Shown here: piece after piece, positions 30,865 to 40,919 of the stretch
Numbering within the stretch: position 1 is the first letter of the stretch
Layout: each line of letters starts with the position of its first letter
Source: Agaribacter marinus
GTDB taxonomy: Bacteria > Pseudomonadota > Gammaproteobacteria > Enterobacterales > Alteromonadaceae
Reading direction: 5' to 3'
Length of the DNA: 64,000 nucleotides
NCBI RefSeq assembly: GCF_030160655.1
Contig: NZ_BSOT01000005.1
Location: 806,001-870,000, forward strand
Notes under the pieces: model-generated
Told to the model about the DNA's origin: nothing
The model's database searches: none
Seen by the model: only the letters and a program-made list of their open reading frames with translations
Program-made: the position numbers and the translations under genes

Positions 30865-33186
30865 TTATTTGCCAGGTGATTTTTTATACCATAGCAAACG
30901 CGCGATCGCAGGCAAGACAATGATCGCGCCGAGCATGTTCACTAAAAACATAAAGGTTAAAAGAATCCCCATATCAACTTGGAATTTTAGAGATGAGAAT
31001 ACCCAAGTACTCACGCCTATCGCTAACGTGATGCCGGTAAACAACACGGCACTGCCGCGTTCTTTCAGTGCCTCATAATAAGCCTGTTGGACGCCTAAGC
31101 CTTGTTTTAACTTAGTATTCATCGTTGACAGTATGTAAATACCGTAATCAACGCCGATGCCAACACCCAATGCAATAACTGGTAAGGTAGATACTGTGAG
31201 TCCAATGTCTAAGAATGTCATTAGCGCTTGCGCTAATATGGATACAACATAAAGCGGAATGACGACGGCTAGCGTTGCTCTTAGCGATCTAAAGCTCAAC
31301 AGACATAAAAGAATGACTGCCCCAAACACATAAAACAACATCGGGATTTGTGACGATTTTACCGCTTCATTTGTCGCCGCCATTACACCTACCGGGCCTG
31401 ACGCCAATCTAAACGCGAGATCCTCGGACGAATATTCGTCTCGTAAGGCTTTTACTGCATCCACGATGGTGTTTATGGTTTCTGCCTTATGATCTTCCAT
31501 AAATAAAATGATCGGCATTGCCGAGCAATCACCATTCAACAAACCTGAAGACGTTGGCACTCTCGACACAGCTTGCACCATCGTCGATTGATTACGAGGC
31601 AGAACGTGCCATTTTGGATTCCCTTCGTTATAACCAGCGTTCACTTTTTTTGCTACTGACGCTAAAGATATCGCGGATTGAACACCAGGTACATTCTGCA
31701 TCCGCCATTGAAAATCATCTATCGCCGACATCACTGAATGACTTGTACAGGCTTCTGGCGTAGCCTCAACAATGACTGATATATAGTCGACTGTAATTTC
31801 GTACCGATCAGTAATCAAAAAAGTGTCTTGATTGTATCGTGAATCTCCATGCAAGGCTGGCGCACCTGCATGTAAATCACCAATTTTAAGCTGTTGTGAT
31901 TGAACGTAGCCAAGTATGAATAATATAGATGTAGCGATTACGATTGCCGGTGCATATTTTTTACCTGCAAACCCCGCGATAAATTTCCAAAACTCACCGC
32001 CATGCGACTTTTCCAAATAATGGCGTTTATTTTTTTCAGATAGACGTATGTACGACATTAAAATGGGTAGTAACAACAGGTTTGTTAAAATAATGACAGC
32101 AACCCCCATTGAAGCAGTGATCGCAAGCTCTCGAATAATGCCGATATCGATAACCATCAATGTCATAAAACCAATAGTATCAGACAATAAGGCAATGCCT
32201 CCCGGCAGCAACAAACTATTAAACGCTCGCTGCGAGGCTGCTTTAACTGACATCCCTTGCGCCGCTCGCTTACCTACTGCATTTATCATCTGTACGCCAT
32301 GGCTAACGCCAATCGCAAATACTAAAAATGGCACGAGGATTGACATCGGATCCATCCCAAAACCAAATAAGGTTAGTAGGCCCAATTGCCAAATAACTGC
32401 AATAAATGAACATACGATGGGTAAAAACGTTAATGTGACTGAACGGCAAAAGAAAAACACCATAACAGCCGTTATACCAATAGCAATAGCAAAGAAAATC
32501 AACACATCTTTTGCGCCGTTGGCAACATCACCAATCATTTTCGCAAAACCGATTATATGAATACTGATACCATTAGATTCGAATTCACTACGTAATTGAG
32601 CTTCCAATTCTTCTGCAATCATCAAGGTATCAAGTGGTAAGCCTGATTCTGGATCAATATCGAGCAATTGTGCAGTCACCATCGCGCACGAAAAATCACT
32701 TGCCACTTGTCGACCAACGATACCCGCTTTGCCAATGTTCTTTTTCACTAAGTCCAGTGCGGCGGGATTAGACGAATCAAAATCTGCGGGTATTACTGGA
32801 CCACCAGAAAACCCACCCTCTACAATTTCTGTAAAACGTGTTGACGGAGAGAACAACGAAACGACTAAAGAACGGTTAACGCCATTTATAAAAAATAACT
32901 GATCGTGAACACCTTTTAATGTATCAAAGAATGCTTGATTAAATATGTCAGAATCAGTATCACAAACCGACACTAGAATATTATTCGCGCCGCCAAAGTT
33001 ATCTTTATACTGAATATAGGTCTGCATATATTCATGGTTTAACGGAATGTTCTTAGTAAAACCGGCATCTAGCTTAAGCTGCGTTGCTTGGTAACATAGA
33101 AATATAGTGATTAACGCGAAAATGGCAAATAAGCTATTCCGATGTTTAAATACAAGCCGCTCGCTGCGGTCAATAAACGTATTCAT
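30865..33186 (-). CDS. RND-superfamily transporter, HAE3/MMPL type
   Basis: A 773-residue inner-membrane pump. It has the two-fold RND layout: one N-terminal helix, a periplasmic loop, a block of helices (about 220-380), a second helix near 415-430 with its loop (about 440-615), and a final helix block. The sterol-sensing/RND region has GVSHGVQMINAVGKR and ALGVGIGVDYGIYIL. Length and lack of AcrB-size loops place it in the HAE3/MMPL group (HpnN-like), which moves hydrophobic molecules such as hopanoids, sterols or lipids. Its ATG is one base after the stop of the YCF48-like gene, implying coupled expression. Substrate unknown. Confidence 0.9.
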   Translation of the reverse strand: MNTFIDRSERLVFKHRNSLFAIFALITIFLCYQATQLKLDAGFTKNIPLNHEYMQTYIQYKDNFGGANNILVSVCDTDSDIFNQAFFDTLKGVHDQLFFINGVNRSLVVSLFSPSTRFTEIVEGGFSGGPVIPADFDSSNPAALDLVKKNIGKAGIVGRQVASDFSCAMVTAQLLDIDPESGLPLDTLMIAEELEAQLRSEFESNGISIHIIGFAKMIGDVANGAKDVLIFFAIAIGITAVMVFFFCRSVTLTFLPIVCSFIAVIWQLGLLTLFGFGMDPMSILVPFLVFAIGVSHGVQMINAVGKRAAQGMSVKAASQRAFNSLLLPGGIALLSDTIGFMTLMVIDIGIIRELAITASMGVAVIILTNLLLLPILMSYIRLSEKNKRHYLEKSHGGEFWKFIAGFAGKKYAPAIVIATSILFILGYVQSQQLKIGDLHAGAPALHGDSRYNQDTFLITDRYEITVDYISVIVEATPEACTSHSVMSAIDDFQWRMQNVPGVQSAISLASVAKKVNAGYNEGNPKWHVLPRNQSTMVQAVSRVPTSSGLLNGDCSAMPIILFMEDHKAETINTIVDAVKALRDEYSSEDLAFRLASGPVGVMAATNEAVKSSQIPMLFYVFGAVILLCLLSFRSLRATLAVVIPLYVVSILAQALMTFLDIGLTVSTLPVIALGVGIGVDYGIYILSTMNTKLKQGLGVQQAYYEALKERGSAVLFTGITLAIGVSTWVFSSLKFQVDMGILLTFMFLVNMLGAIIVLPAIARLLWYKKSPGK

Positions 33187-33187
33187 A

Positions 33188-34285
33188 TTAATTTGTCACC
33201 ACTACTTTTTTTATACCTTCTTGCGTTACTAAACTTAGAGACTCGTTAAATACGAGTCCATTCGCGATGGATGACGATATATTACTGGGTAAGCGAGTCA
33301 CCGCTATATGCGGTTGACAATTGTCGTTAGCATGGCGCGTTCTCGAATTATGAGACGCTCGACCAACATAGTTAAGTTGTTCAGTATCTATATATAAAAT
33401 GACACCGTCATTACCTACCACAAAAGCACCATTATCCTGACTAATGATAGCGTTAAGTGACGTAGTGACACAGGTATCTAAAAAAAACCAGTTGCCATTG
33501 TCAATGCGCGCAAACATATTTCCGCGAAGTCCGACGGCTAACTGTGTATTGTCTGATATTTGCGCAAAGTCAAAAAATGACCCTTGATAATCCATATCCA
33601 TGCGCTGCCATGACGAGCCACTGTCGTCACTTAACGCGAGTAAGCCTGCCTCACCAGCCAGCATCAAACGTCCATTGGCATGCCGTATTCGATTAAAATG
33701 CGGCAAAATATATGCAAGTTCTTCCTGATAAAATTCAGGTTCATTTTTAATACTGTCGAGATAGTCAATATCTTCTTTGCTTAACACGGACGCATGCAAT
33801 TCAGGTAACCACGTTTTTCCGCCATCGATGGTTCGATAAAACGTACCATAGGCTCCGACCGCGATACCCTCAGTTGGAGATAAAAATAAGATATCCAAAA
33901 ATGGGCGGTCTAAAGCAACATCAGAATAAACCAAGGACCAAGAATCACCATTATTGACTGACTGTAGAATAGTTGCGTCATGCCCAACAGCCCAATAGTT
34001 TTGTTCTATTTGTGTTATCGCAGTTAAGGTAGCGGTAGTAGGCACTGGTACTTGTTTTACGTGAACTCGCATCGTTGTGTCGGCTGGTTCTTTAGCGAGA
34101 TCAAATTTAACAATATGCCCTCGTTCACCTACAGCAATAGCGTGATTGTCACGGTTCTCTAAATCCAATAGCAACGAACTGCTTACCAACGGCGCCATGA
34201 ATGTCTGCAGCGCGGACGTGGAATAACTAGTATTAAACAGCCCACAGAATAGTAATACAGCAATGAGTAAGTGTTTTTTTATCAC
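33188..34285 (-). CDS. YCF48/Sortilin-like beta-propeller, exported
   Basis: A 365-residue periplasmic protein with signal peptide (ends about NTSYS) and repeats of the photosystem-assembly-factor YCF48/BNR kind: WAVGHDATILQSVNNGDSW, IAVGAYGTFYRTIDGGKTW, MLAGEAGLLALSDDSGSSW, QLAVGLRGNMFARI. I start at GTG 34285, six bases after AAGG; the frame extends two codons to a TTG. The same propeller type is regularly found with DUF1302/DUF1329/RND genes, so it likely works as a partner of the pump. It follows a terminator, so needs its own promoter or read-through from the DUF1329 gene. Confidence 0.85.
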   Translation of the reverse strand: MIKKHLLIAVLLFCGLFNTSYSTSALQTFMAPLVSSSLLLDLENRDNHAIAVGERGHIVKFDLAKEPADTTMRVHVKQVPVPTTATLTAITQIEQNYWAVGHDATILQSVNNGDSWSLVYSDVALDRPFLDILFLSPTEGIAVGAYGTFYRTIDGGKTWLPELHASVLSKEDIDYLDSIKNEPEFYQEELAYILPHFNRIRHANGRLMLAGEAGLLALSDDSGSSWQRMDMDYQGSFFDFAQISDNTQLAVGLRGNMFARIDNGNWFFLDTCVTTSLNAIISQDNGAFVVGNDGVILYIDTEQLNYVGRASHNSRTRHANDNCQPHIAVTRLPSNISSSIANGLVFNESLSLVTQEGIKKVVVTN

Positions 34286-34316
34286 ACACAACCTTTCAAA
34301 ATGATTTACTACAAAT

Positions 34317-34345
34317 AAAAACGGTTGGCTAGGCCAACCGTTTTT
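34317..34345 (-). terminator. Terminator of the DUF1302-DUF1329 unit
   Basis: A 12-bp stem AAAAACGGTTGG (34317-34328) / CCAACCGTTTTT (34334-34345), five-base loop, T run in both directions, six bases after the DUF1329 stop codon. Confidence 0.9.
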
Positions 34346-34350
34346 ATAAT

Positions 34351-35718
34351 CTAACGTTTGCCTTCACGTCTCAGTGCTTGCGGTGTAAAATCCCGATCAC
34401 TGGGTCGCACAGTAAAATCATACATACGTTCTTCGTTATCTAAGCCTAAGGCTAAATATCTGCGCGAATTAAGGTCGTGATATACGTCCATTGTAGACCA
34501 GTGCGTACGCACATCGTAGTAGTTAAGCCCATACGCCAACGCTACTCTGTATAACTCACCACGGTTATCATACATATCAGCGACATGAATTTGCCAGCTG
34601 TCTTCATCAATATAAAACACGCGTTTTTGATAAATATGTCTAAATTCGTCTTTTAATGTCGCTTCAACCACCCAAACACGGTGCTTTTCGTAACGCGTTA
34701 AATCAGGATTAATGTGCCCAGGTTGTAATATTTCTTCATATTTAACCTTATCACTATGTAGTTTATAACTGTTATACGCAATAAAAAGTTCTTTTTTACC
34801 TTTTAGCTCCCAATTATAGCGATTTGGCGAGCCATTAAATATATCAAAATCGTCTGTTGTTCGTAAACCGTCAGCGGCAGTTCCCGGTGCATCATAGGCA
34901 ATATTGGGGGCTCTTCTTACGCGACGTTGGCCCGTATTATATGTCCAAGCCTGACGAGGTTCTTTAATTTGATCAACCGTTTCGTGTACTAGTAATGCAG
35001 TACCGGCAAGCCTCGCGGGGCTTGTCACAGATTGCTTAAACTTAAACAGCACATTTTCTTCAAGCAATCTTTCTGGTGTCATCCCTGATTCAGAATATTT
35101 TAGTAATAAGGTTTCGTCAAACCCAATAACATTATAGTCACCACCAGCCGTAACAGCTGCTTGCCCACCATACCGTTGTACCCCATACCCACGATACCTA
35201 AGTGTATGATTCCATATCGCTTCTACCCCAGATTGTGGAATAGGAAAAGGAATACCAATAGCAGCGCCTTTAATGCCGTTGCCACCATCTAATAATTCTG
35301 CACTGACGGCATTTGCCTTTGTCGCATCGTAAATTTCTTGAGGGGTTGAAGCCGTCCGTCGAGTAACATACACAGGCATCCTAAAAGTATCAGGATAGGC
35401 TTCAAAAAGTGCTTTTTGACCATCACTTAACTGGTCGCCGTATTCTTTATAATTACTTGAGGTTATTGTAAATAGTGGTTTATCTTCGGGAAAGGGATCA
35501 ATATGGAAATCTCCTTGCGAAAAACCAGCGGGAGCAGCGGTAATACCGCCACTCCATGCTGGAATACTGCCATCAGCATTACCCATTTTTTCACCACCTA
35601 GCGGCGTTAATTCGTTACCTAGTTTTGCAGCTTCAGCGTCAGATACTTTTGCAAGTGATGTTGTGCTAGAGAACACAATCGCAATACTGGCTGCAATCAG
35701 CCCTATCTTTTTAATCAT
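34351..35718 (-). CDS. DUF1329-family periplasmic (LolB/LolA-like) protein
   Basis: A 455-residue exported protein with signal peptide (IAASIAIVFSSTTSLA) and the DUF1329 start KVSDAEAAKLGNELTPLGGEKMGNADG plus IPAWSGGI. The C-terminal half has the pattern RHIYQKRVFYIDEDSWQI and AMEW-like repeats of a curved-sheet lipid-carrier fold. It starts at ATG 35718 with AAGGAC upstream; the longer frame to 35775 overlaps DUF1302. It is ten bases downstream of DUF1302, so they form an operon. DUF1329 proteins are typically paired with DUF1302 and RND pumps. A role as a periplasmic carrier for a hydrophobic molecule is inference. Confidence 0.88.
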   Translation of the reverse strand: MIKKIGLIAASIAIVFSSTTSLAKVSDAEAAKLGNELTPLGGEKMGNADGSIPAWSGGITAAPAGFSQGDFHIDPFPEDKPLFTITSSNYKEYGDQLSDGQKALFEAYPDTFRMPVYVTRRTASTPQEIYDATKANAVSAELLDGGNGIKGAAIGIPFPIPQSGVEAIWNHTLRYRGYGVQRYGGQAAVTAGGDYNVIGFDETLLLKYSESGMTPERLLEENVLFKFKQSVTSPARLAGTALLVHETVDQIKEPRQAWTYNTGQRRVRRAPNIAYDAPGTAADGLRTTDDFDIFNGSPNRYNWELKGKKELFIAYNSYKLHSDKVKYEEILQPGHINPDLTRYEKHRVWVVEATLKDEFRHIYQKRVFYIDEDSWQIHVADMYDNRGELYRVALAYGLNYYDVRTHWSTMDVYHDLNSRRYLALGLDNEERMYDFTVRPSDRDFTPQALRREGKR

Positions 35719-35728
35719 ATTAGTGTCC

Positions 35729-37804
35729 TTAAATTGCGTACTTGATATTAAATGATGCAAAATCTCTATCTGCAAGACCGTTAGTTGTACCTAAGCCTCC
35801 CCAAAAAGAGCTGTAAGACGCGGAAAATGACCATTTATTCAAGTAATCGAAGGTCAATGATAAATTGCTAGATTTTCTGTCTTCTTGGAATAAAAACAGA
35901 GGATCTGGCGTTGTGCCGTCAACATCGTGAGAAAATGTACCTCTCACGCGTAAATTAACACCTGAGAACACGTTATTGAAATCAGCGACCGCCAAAATTC
36001 GATACCCCCACGCATCATCGGTAGAGAATGGATTGGTTTCAGGCCCATCAGATAATCCAATGTGCAGGCCTTCTCTGAAGTTTGGTGGATTGCTACCAGG
36101 CACAGGCTCTAAAGACGCTGTGCGCGCCGTACCTGGCGCATTTAGACGAATAAGGTCGGGGTCAGGAAAGTCTTCAACCTTCACGTATCCCGCTTCACCC
36201 AATAAAATAAAGTTGTCCGTTCCCAATATTGGGCCAAACACATGCGATGCTGTCATCTGTAACTGCATTGTGTCAGAAAGCAAGAAACCTTCCGCCGTTT
36301 CACCCGGACCAACACCACGACCAATATTATTCAACTGCGAGATGCCCGCTAAATCTGGACGTAAACCAGCGTTAGCAAGCTGTTCAGGCATACCTTGATA
36401 CAACAACTCTACATCATCTATTTGTAAAGGCTCATCAATACGGTAAGCAATTTCACCCGCAAGCGCAGTCTCACCGACATTGGTGTTAAAACTAACGCCG
36501 TATAATTTAATATCTTCAGGGTATGTAAAACGCGCTTCCGTAAACGCCTGCAAATCTGCCAAAGTATCTCTTGTCACACCTTCAGTTACGAGCATATTCA
36601 AATCACGACCAATACTTTCCGGTGTGAAATTAGACGTCACGCCCGAGATTAAAGGCCGCTGACTATGGTAGTTTATATGATAGAAGCCAAACTCAGTTTC
36701 ATTCAAATTTTCAGCAAACCAACCTAACTTAATACCGTATTGACCTGAGTCACTAGCTTCTTCATGCGCGGCATCACTTTTCGCGCGGACAGCAACTTTT
36801 GTCGGGTAAGCCAAGTAAGCCTGACTTGCTTGGGCTTGCGAAATCATGCCGGAAGACAAGGCTTGCCCAATCCCATTTAACTGCGTTATCAAGGTATCGG
36901 CATCAATGTCAGGGTTGCCAGTAAAGCCCAATTGAACATTGTTGAAAGAACCACCCTCGCCTGCAAAGTCATTGCCGGCAAAATAGCTGCCTGCGACGGG
37001 TAGCAACGAACGTTCATATTCATACTGATAGTAAGCCGACAAGCTCATAGTATCTGTAAACCCTATATCGGCAAACACCATACCTACTGGGATAAAGACT
37101 TCTTTGAGCTCAGCCCCTGGTGCCCTTGCACGAGTAACATCGACTGGATTTGTCGTATTTATACCATGCTGAATAAATGTGCTCTCTCCCCAAGATACCA
37201 CTTGGTCACCTAGGCGAATACTGATTGGTACATCACCAGCATAAAAATCAGCATAAACGAAGAAGTCCAATAATCGAATATCTCGACACAACTCATCACG
37301 CGCTTTATCATCGCGACAAGGATCGACTGTATTACCCGTTATCGGATTTTGCCAATCACGGTCTGAGTCCATCAACTCAAAATCATAAAAATAGAAACCT
37401 CGCGCAAAAAATCCAAAGTCGCCGTACCTCACATCTAATTCGTGTAACCCGACGACTTGCGTTGAAAATGCCTCACCAGGATCGAAACTTAAGTTACCTA
37501 AATCGCCATTTGTAGAATATGCGCCATTTCCTCTCGCCCAAACATCAGCACTAGGATAAATTACGTTTGTCGCAGCGTTATAACCACGCCAGTCAAATTG
37601 AGGGCTGTTACTATTTCCGATCAGGCTTTGATCTCTGTCTTCGACACGAATGCTGGTAGCAAGCGTGAAGTTTGAATCTAAAGTGACGTCTAAATCACCG
37701 AAATTCCAATTTGCTGCATTTGCACTTAAAGATGCTGCGGATAATACTGCGGCAACTCCCACTGCTACTGTCGTTTTATTATATGCACGAGGCTTTTTTG
37801 ACAT
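35729..37804 (-). CDS. DUF1302-family outer-membrane beta-barrel protein
   Basis: A 691-residue protein with a signal peptide (cleavage after SANA, about residue 30) and the family opening ANWNFGDLDVTLDSNFTLATSIR. Aromatic-rich alternating strands run throughout (FGFFARGFYFYDFEL, ADIGFTDTMSLSAYYQYEYE). It ends with a strand finishing in FNIKYAI. These features fit a large outer-membrane barrel of the DUF1302 family. It heads the DUF1302-DUF1329 operon and, with the RND pump and propeller downstream, probably forms an envelope route for a hydrophobic compound. ATG 37804; the upstream 160 bases are AT-rich, presumably the promoter. Confidence 0.88.
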   Translation of the reverse strand: MSKKPRAYNKTTVAVGVAAVLSAASLSANAANWNFGDLDVTLDSNFTLATSIRVEDRDQSLIGNSNSPQFDWRGYNAATNVIYPSADVWARGNGAYSTNGDLGNLSFDPGEAFSTQVVGLHELDVRYGDFGFFARGFYFYDFELMDSDRDWQNPITGNTVDPCRDDKARDELCRDIRLLDFFVYADFYAGDVPISIRLGDQVVSWGESTFIQHGINTTNPVDVTRARAPGAELKEVFIPVGMVFADIGFTDTMSLSAYYQYEYERSLLPVAGSYFAGNDFAGEGGSFNNVQLGFTGNPDIDADTLITQLNGIGQALSSGMISQAQASQAYLAYPTKVAVRAKSDAAHEEASDSGQYGIKLGWFAENLNETEFGFYHINYHSQRPLISGVTSNFTPESIGRDLNMLVTEGVTRDTLADLQAFTEARFTYPEDIKLYGVSFNTNVGETALAGEIAYRIDEPLQIDDVELLYQGMPEQLANAGLRPDLAGISQLNNIGRGVGPGETAEGFLLSDTMQLQMTASHVFGPILGTDNFILLGEAGYVKVEDFPDPDLIRLNAPGTARTASLEPVPGSNPPNFREGLHIGLSDGPETNPFSTDDAWGYRILAVADFNNVFSGVNLRVRGTFSHDVDGTTPDPLFLFQEDRKSSNLSLTFDYLNKWSFSASYSSFWGGLGTTNGLADRDFASFNIKYAI

Positions 37805-37965
37805 GCGTGTACTTTCTCCAATTTAAGCGATACTACTAATTAGTGTAGACACAAGTTCTGAATTAACAAAAATATTACATTATTTTATATTAATCGCAAG
37901 AACTAATCGTACCAGTTGAAGCCAATTACATCTACTACTTTGATTTTTATACTTTTTGCACTCTA

Positions 37966-38190
37966 CTAAGATAATCTGATGAGTGTTTTGAAGTTGTTAT
38001 TTTCGTCGACGATGAGTTTAAATACACCAAAAATGCCAGATGGGGTTAAAAACTTGAGAATATGCTTTTTCAATAATTGAAGACGTTTTCCATCTTTGTC
38101 TTCAACGACAATGTATTTGATATCAGTAAGGTATAAATCCTGACATTGGGCATAATTCATTGAAACCGAAAACGTAAACGTTTTATCCAT
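37966..38190 (-). CDS. DUF2835-family small protein
   Basis: A 74-residue protein of the DUF2835 family of gammaproteobacteria: it starts with FTFSVSMNYAQCQDLYLTDIKYIVVEDKDGKRLQL and continues LLKKHILKFLTPSGIFGVFKL. Function unknown; it often lies next to pepN. It is 62 bases downstream of pepN in the same direction, probably in one transcript. Confidence 0.85.
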   Translation of the reverse strand: MDKTFTFSVSMNYAQCQDLYLTDIKYIVVEDKDGKRLQLLKKHILKFLTPSGIFGVFKLIVDENNNFKTLIRLS

Positions 38191-38252
38191 AAGCGTTGAA
38201 ATCGTAGAGGGTTAATAGACTAGTCACTGACTAAATATAATGCGCGAATACG

Positions 38253-40901
38253 TTAGTTAGCGCTAGAAGTAAGTGCTTTGCTAGCTTTTTCAAATAGATC
38301 TCTGCTGAGGCCTTTGCTAGTAAAGATTCGCTCAATTTGAGACTTCATTAGCGACTTGTAAGGCTCGTTAAAACTCTCAAATTGAAGTAAGGGGGTGACA
38401 ATTCTACTAGCTACTTGTGGGTTCACTTTATCTAAATCCAATAAATAATCACCTAAATATTTATATCCCGCCCCATGTTTTTGGTGAAACCCAAGCGTGT
38501 TGTAAAATGCAAAACTACCGATTAACGCCCTAACTTTGTTAGGGTTATTAATCGTAAATTGACCATGTGCTCGAAGTAAATCTAACTGTGCAAGAATATC
38601 GACGCGTTTTGTGGTGGCGTGTAAGCCAAACCATTTATCCATAATCACCGCATCGTGTCCAAACTCTTGCTCAAAACTAGACATCAATTTATCGAATAAA
38701 TCAATATTCTCAATTTGGCAAACCTTCAGACAATTCAGCCTATCGGTCATGTTGTCTGATTGAATATAACGCTGCTCAATCTCAAGTAGTGCAGCATTGC
38801 GTGTATCTTCATTCAATACAGCTAACTTCAACCAACTAGCATTTAATGCTCGCTGGTTCACCTGCTCAACTGAATACTGATATGTAGCTACTTGACTAGC
38901 ACTAAGGCACGCTAACGCATGACCTCCTATATGTTCGGCAAACGATTTTTGCACATACTCACTCGCGTCTTCAAACGCAATTGGATCTATCGTCTTAAGG
39001 CCTGTTCGCGCTGTTTCTGTGCTTGGTAATGACAATAACTCAACGAGTACGTCACCCTCTATATCTGCATTGACTAAAACGTTCGCGTACTCAGACAAAA
39101 CACCCTGAACGTCAAGTGTGTTTCTATTATTGATGAGTTTGTCACCTCTCGGGGTTGCGTTGCTTATTTGCATAGCATAGCGCGCTTGAATACACGCACT
39201 AAAAACGCGTTGACTAGCGTCCCATTTGGCATAACTAGAACTTGCATACCTAATAATATGAAGTAGTTCAGGTATTGAGTAGTCATAATCTATGACGACA
39301 GGCGCAGAAAATTTATCTAACAATACAGGCGTTAAATTTGTCCCTTCGACTGAAAACGAATTGTGTTGCTCATTCACAATAATGCTACTATTGGTTAAGC
39401 TAGGGGCGTCAACTACCTTGCCAGACGTATCTAAAAACTCAGCAACTATTGGCACAAATAAAGGCGATTTCTCTTTTTGGTCAGCCGTTTTAGGGTTTAC
39501 TTGCGTAAACGTAAACTCCGTTGTTGCGGCCAAGTCATTTTCTTTTTTACTTACCGCAATCAATGGCGTGCCACTTTGCGAATACCATTGCCTAAAATGC
39601 TGCAAATCCATATTATTTGCAGTTGCCATAGCATCAACAAAGTCGTCACAAGTAACGGCCTCGCCATCATGGCGAGCAAAATACAAATCCATACCTTTTC
39701 TAAATCCCTCAGCAGACAACAAGGTATGTAACATTCTGATTACTTCAGCGCCTTTGTCATATACTGTAACGGTATAGAAGTTATTCATTTCCATCACTTC
39801 ATCAGGGCGTATTGGGTGGCTCATAGGCCCTGTGTCTTCAACAAATTGATGTTCACGCATAACTTTTACTTGGGAGATTCTTGTCGACAAGTAGCTACTC
39901 ATATCCGCGCTAAATTGTTGATCTCGAAATACCGTTAAGCCTTCCTTTAAGCTTAATTGAAACCAATCTCTACACGTTACCCGATTCCCTGTCCAGTTAT
40001 GGAAATATTCATGAGCAATGATAGATTCAATATTAAAAAAGTCTTCGTCAGTGGCTGTTTTAGCATCTGCAAGTACAAATTTAGAATTGAAAACATTGAG
40101 TCCTTTATTCTCCATCGCCCCCATGTTGAAGAAATCAACAGCAACGACCATGTAGACATCTAAATCATATTCAAGCCCGTAGGTATCTTCATCCCACTTC
40201 ATTGCTTTTTTAAGCGAATCAAGGGCGTGTTGACCTTGTTGCAAGCGACCTTTTTCAAGATAAAGCTCTAGGTTAACTACTCTGCCTGAGCGCGTAATGA
40301 AGGTGTCAACTAACAAATCAAAATCGCCCGCCACAAGCGCAAATAAATAACTTGGCTTTGGATGGGGATCGTGCCAAACAGCAATATCAGTATCACCTTC
40401 TTTATATCGCTTCACTAAATTGCCGTTAGACAAGAGATACTTATTTGGCGCATCCGTCGTGCGTATTGTCACAGTAAATATAGAAAGTACGTCTGGCCTG
40501 TCTAAGTAATACGTTATTTTACGAAACCCTTCCGCTTCACACTGTGTGCAATACGCGTCCTGCGTATAATATAAGCCTTCGAGTGAGGTGTTCTGTTTAG
40601 GGTTTATTTCTGTGACAATTTTTAGCTCTACAGAATCGCAATCTATGCATAGTTTTAACCCTGACGCATTTAATTCGTATTCGTCTGAGGATAGCGCTTT
40701 ATCGTTAACACTGACAGATACCAGGCACAACTCTTCGCCATCCAAGGTAATATGACTTGCCTTTGTATTTTGCCGCTTTACCAGTAGTACACTTGTGACG
40801 ACGGTTTTTTCAGGAAATAAATCAAAGGTTAACGCTGTTTCACTAATTAAAAAGTCGGGCTTTTCGTAGTCAAGCCTGCGCTTTACAATATGCTCTGCCA
40901 T
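38253..40901 (-). CDS. pepN: Aminopeptidase N (M1 family)
   Basis: An 882-residue zinc aminopeptidase that removes N-terminal residues from peptides in the cytosol. GAMEN is at 261-265, the zinc motif HEYFH at 297-301 with the third ligand Glu320, and the four-domain length is that of E. coli PepN (870). No signal peptide. ATG 40901. It follows the NhaC and NSS transporter genes closely (18 bases), which suggests a transport-plus-peptidase operon. Confidence 0.96.
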   Translation of the reverse strand: MAEHIVKRRLDYEKPDFLISETALTFDLFPEKTVVTSVLLVKRQNTKASHITLDGEELCLVSVSVNDKALSSDEYELNASGLKLCIDCDSVELKIVTEINPKQNTSLEGLYYTQDAYCTQCEAEGFRKITYYLDRPDVLSIFTVTIRTTDAPNKYLLSNGNLVKRYKEGDTDIAVWHDPHPKPSYLFALVAGDFDLLVDTFITRSGRVVNLELYLEKGRLQQGQHALDSLKKAMKWDEDTYGLEYDLDVYMVVAVDFFNMGAMENKGLNVFNSKFVLADAKTATDEDFFNIESIIAHEYFHNWTGNRVTCRDWFQLSLKEGLTVFRDQQFSADMSSYLSTRISQVKVMREHQFVEDTGPMSHPIRPDEVMEMNNFYTVTVYDKGAEVIRMLHTLLSAEGFRKGMDLYFARHDGEAVTCDDFVDAMATANNMDLQHFRQWYSQSGTPLIAVSKKENDLAATTEFTFTQVNPKTADQKEKSPLFVPIVAEFLDTSGKVVDAPSLTNSSIIVNEQHNSFSVEGTNLTPVLLDKFSAPVVIDYDYSIPELLHIIRYASSSYAKWDASQRVFSACIQARYAMQISNATPRGDKLINNRNTLDVQGVLSEYANVLVNADIEGDVLVELLSLPSTETARTGLKTIDPIAFEDASEYVQKSFAEHIGGHALACLSASQVATYQYSVEQVNQRALNASWLKLAVLNEDTRNAALLEIEQRYIQSDNMTDRLNCLKVCQIENIDLFDKLMSSFEQEFGHDAVIMDKWFGLHATTKRVDILAQLDLLRAHGQFTINNPNKVRALIGSFAFYNTLGFHQKHGAGYKYLGDYLLDLDKVNPQVASRIVTPLLQFESFNEPYKSLMKSQIERIFTSKGLSRDLFEKASKALTSSAN

Positions 40902-40919
40902 GATGAATATTCCTGAAAA

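Noticed and set aside
32048-32560. 170-residue frame opposite the RND pump
   Set aside because: Complement of membrane helices; Ile/Thr/Asn-rich shadow without any motif.
35976-36398. 140-residue frame opposite DUF1302
   Set aside because: Antisense shadow; the minus-strand barrel protein explains the region.
39292-39777. 161-residue frame opposite pepN
   Set aside because: Antisense to a well-conserved enzyme region; composition is that of a shadow frame.
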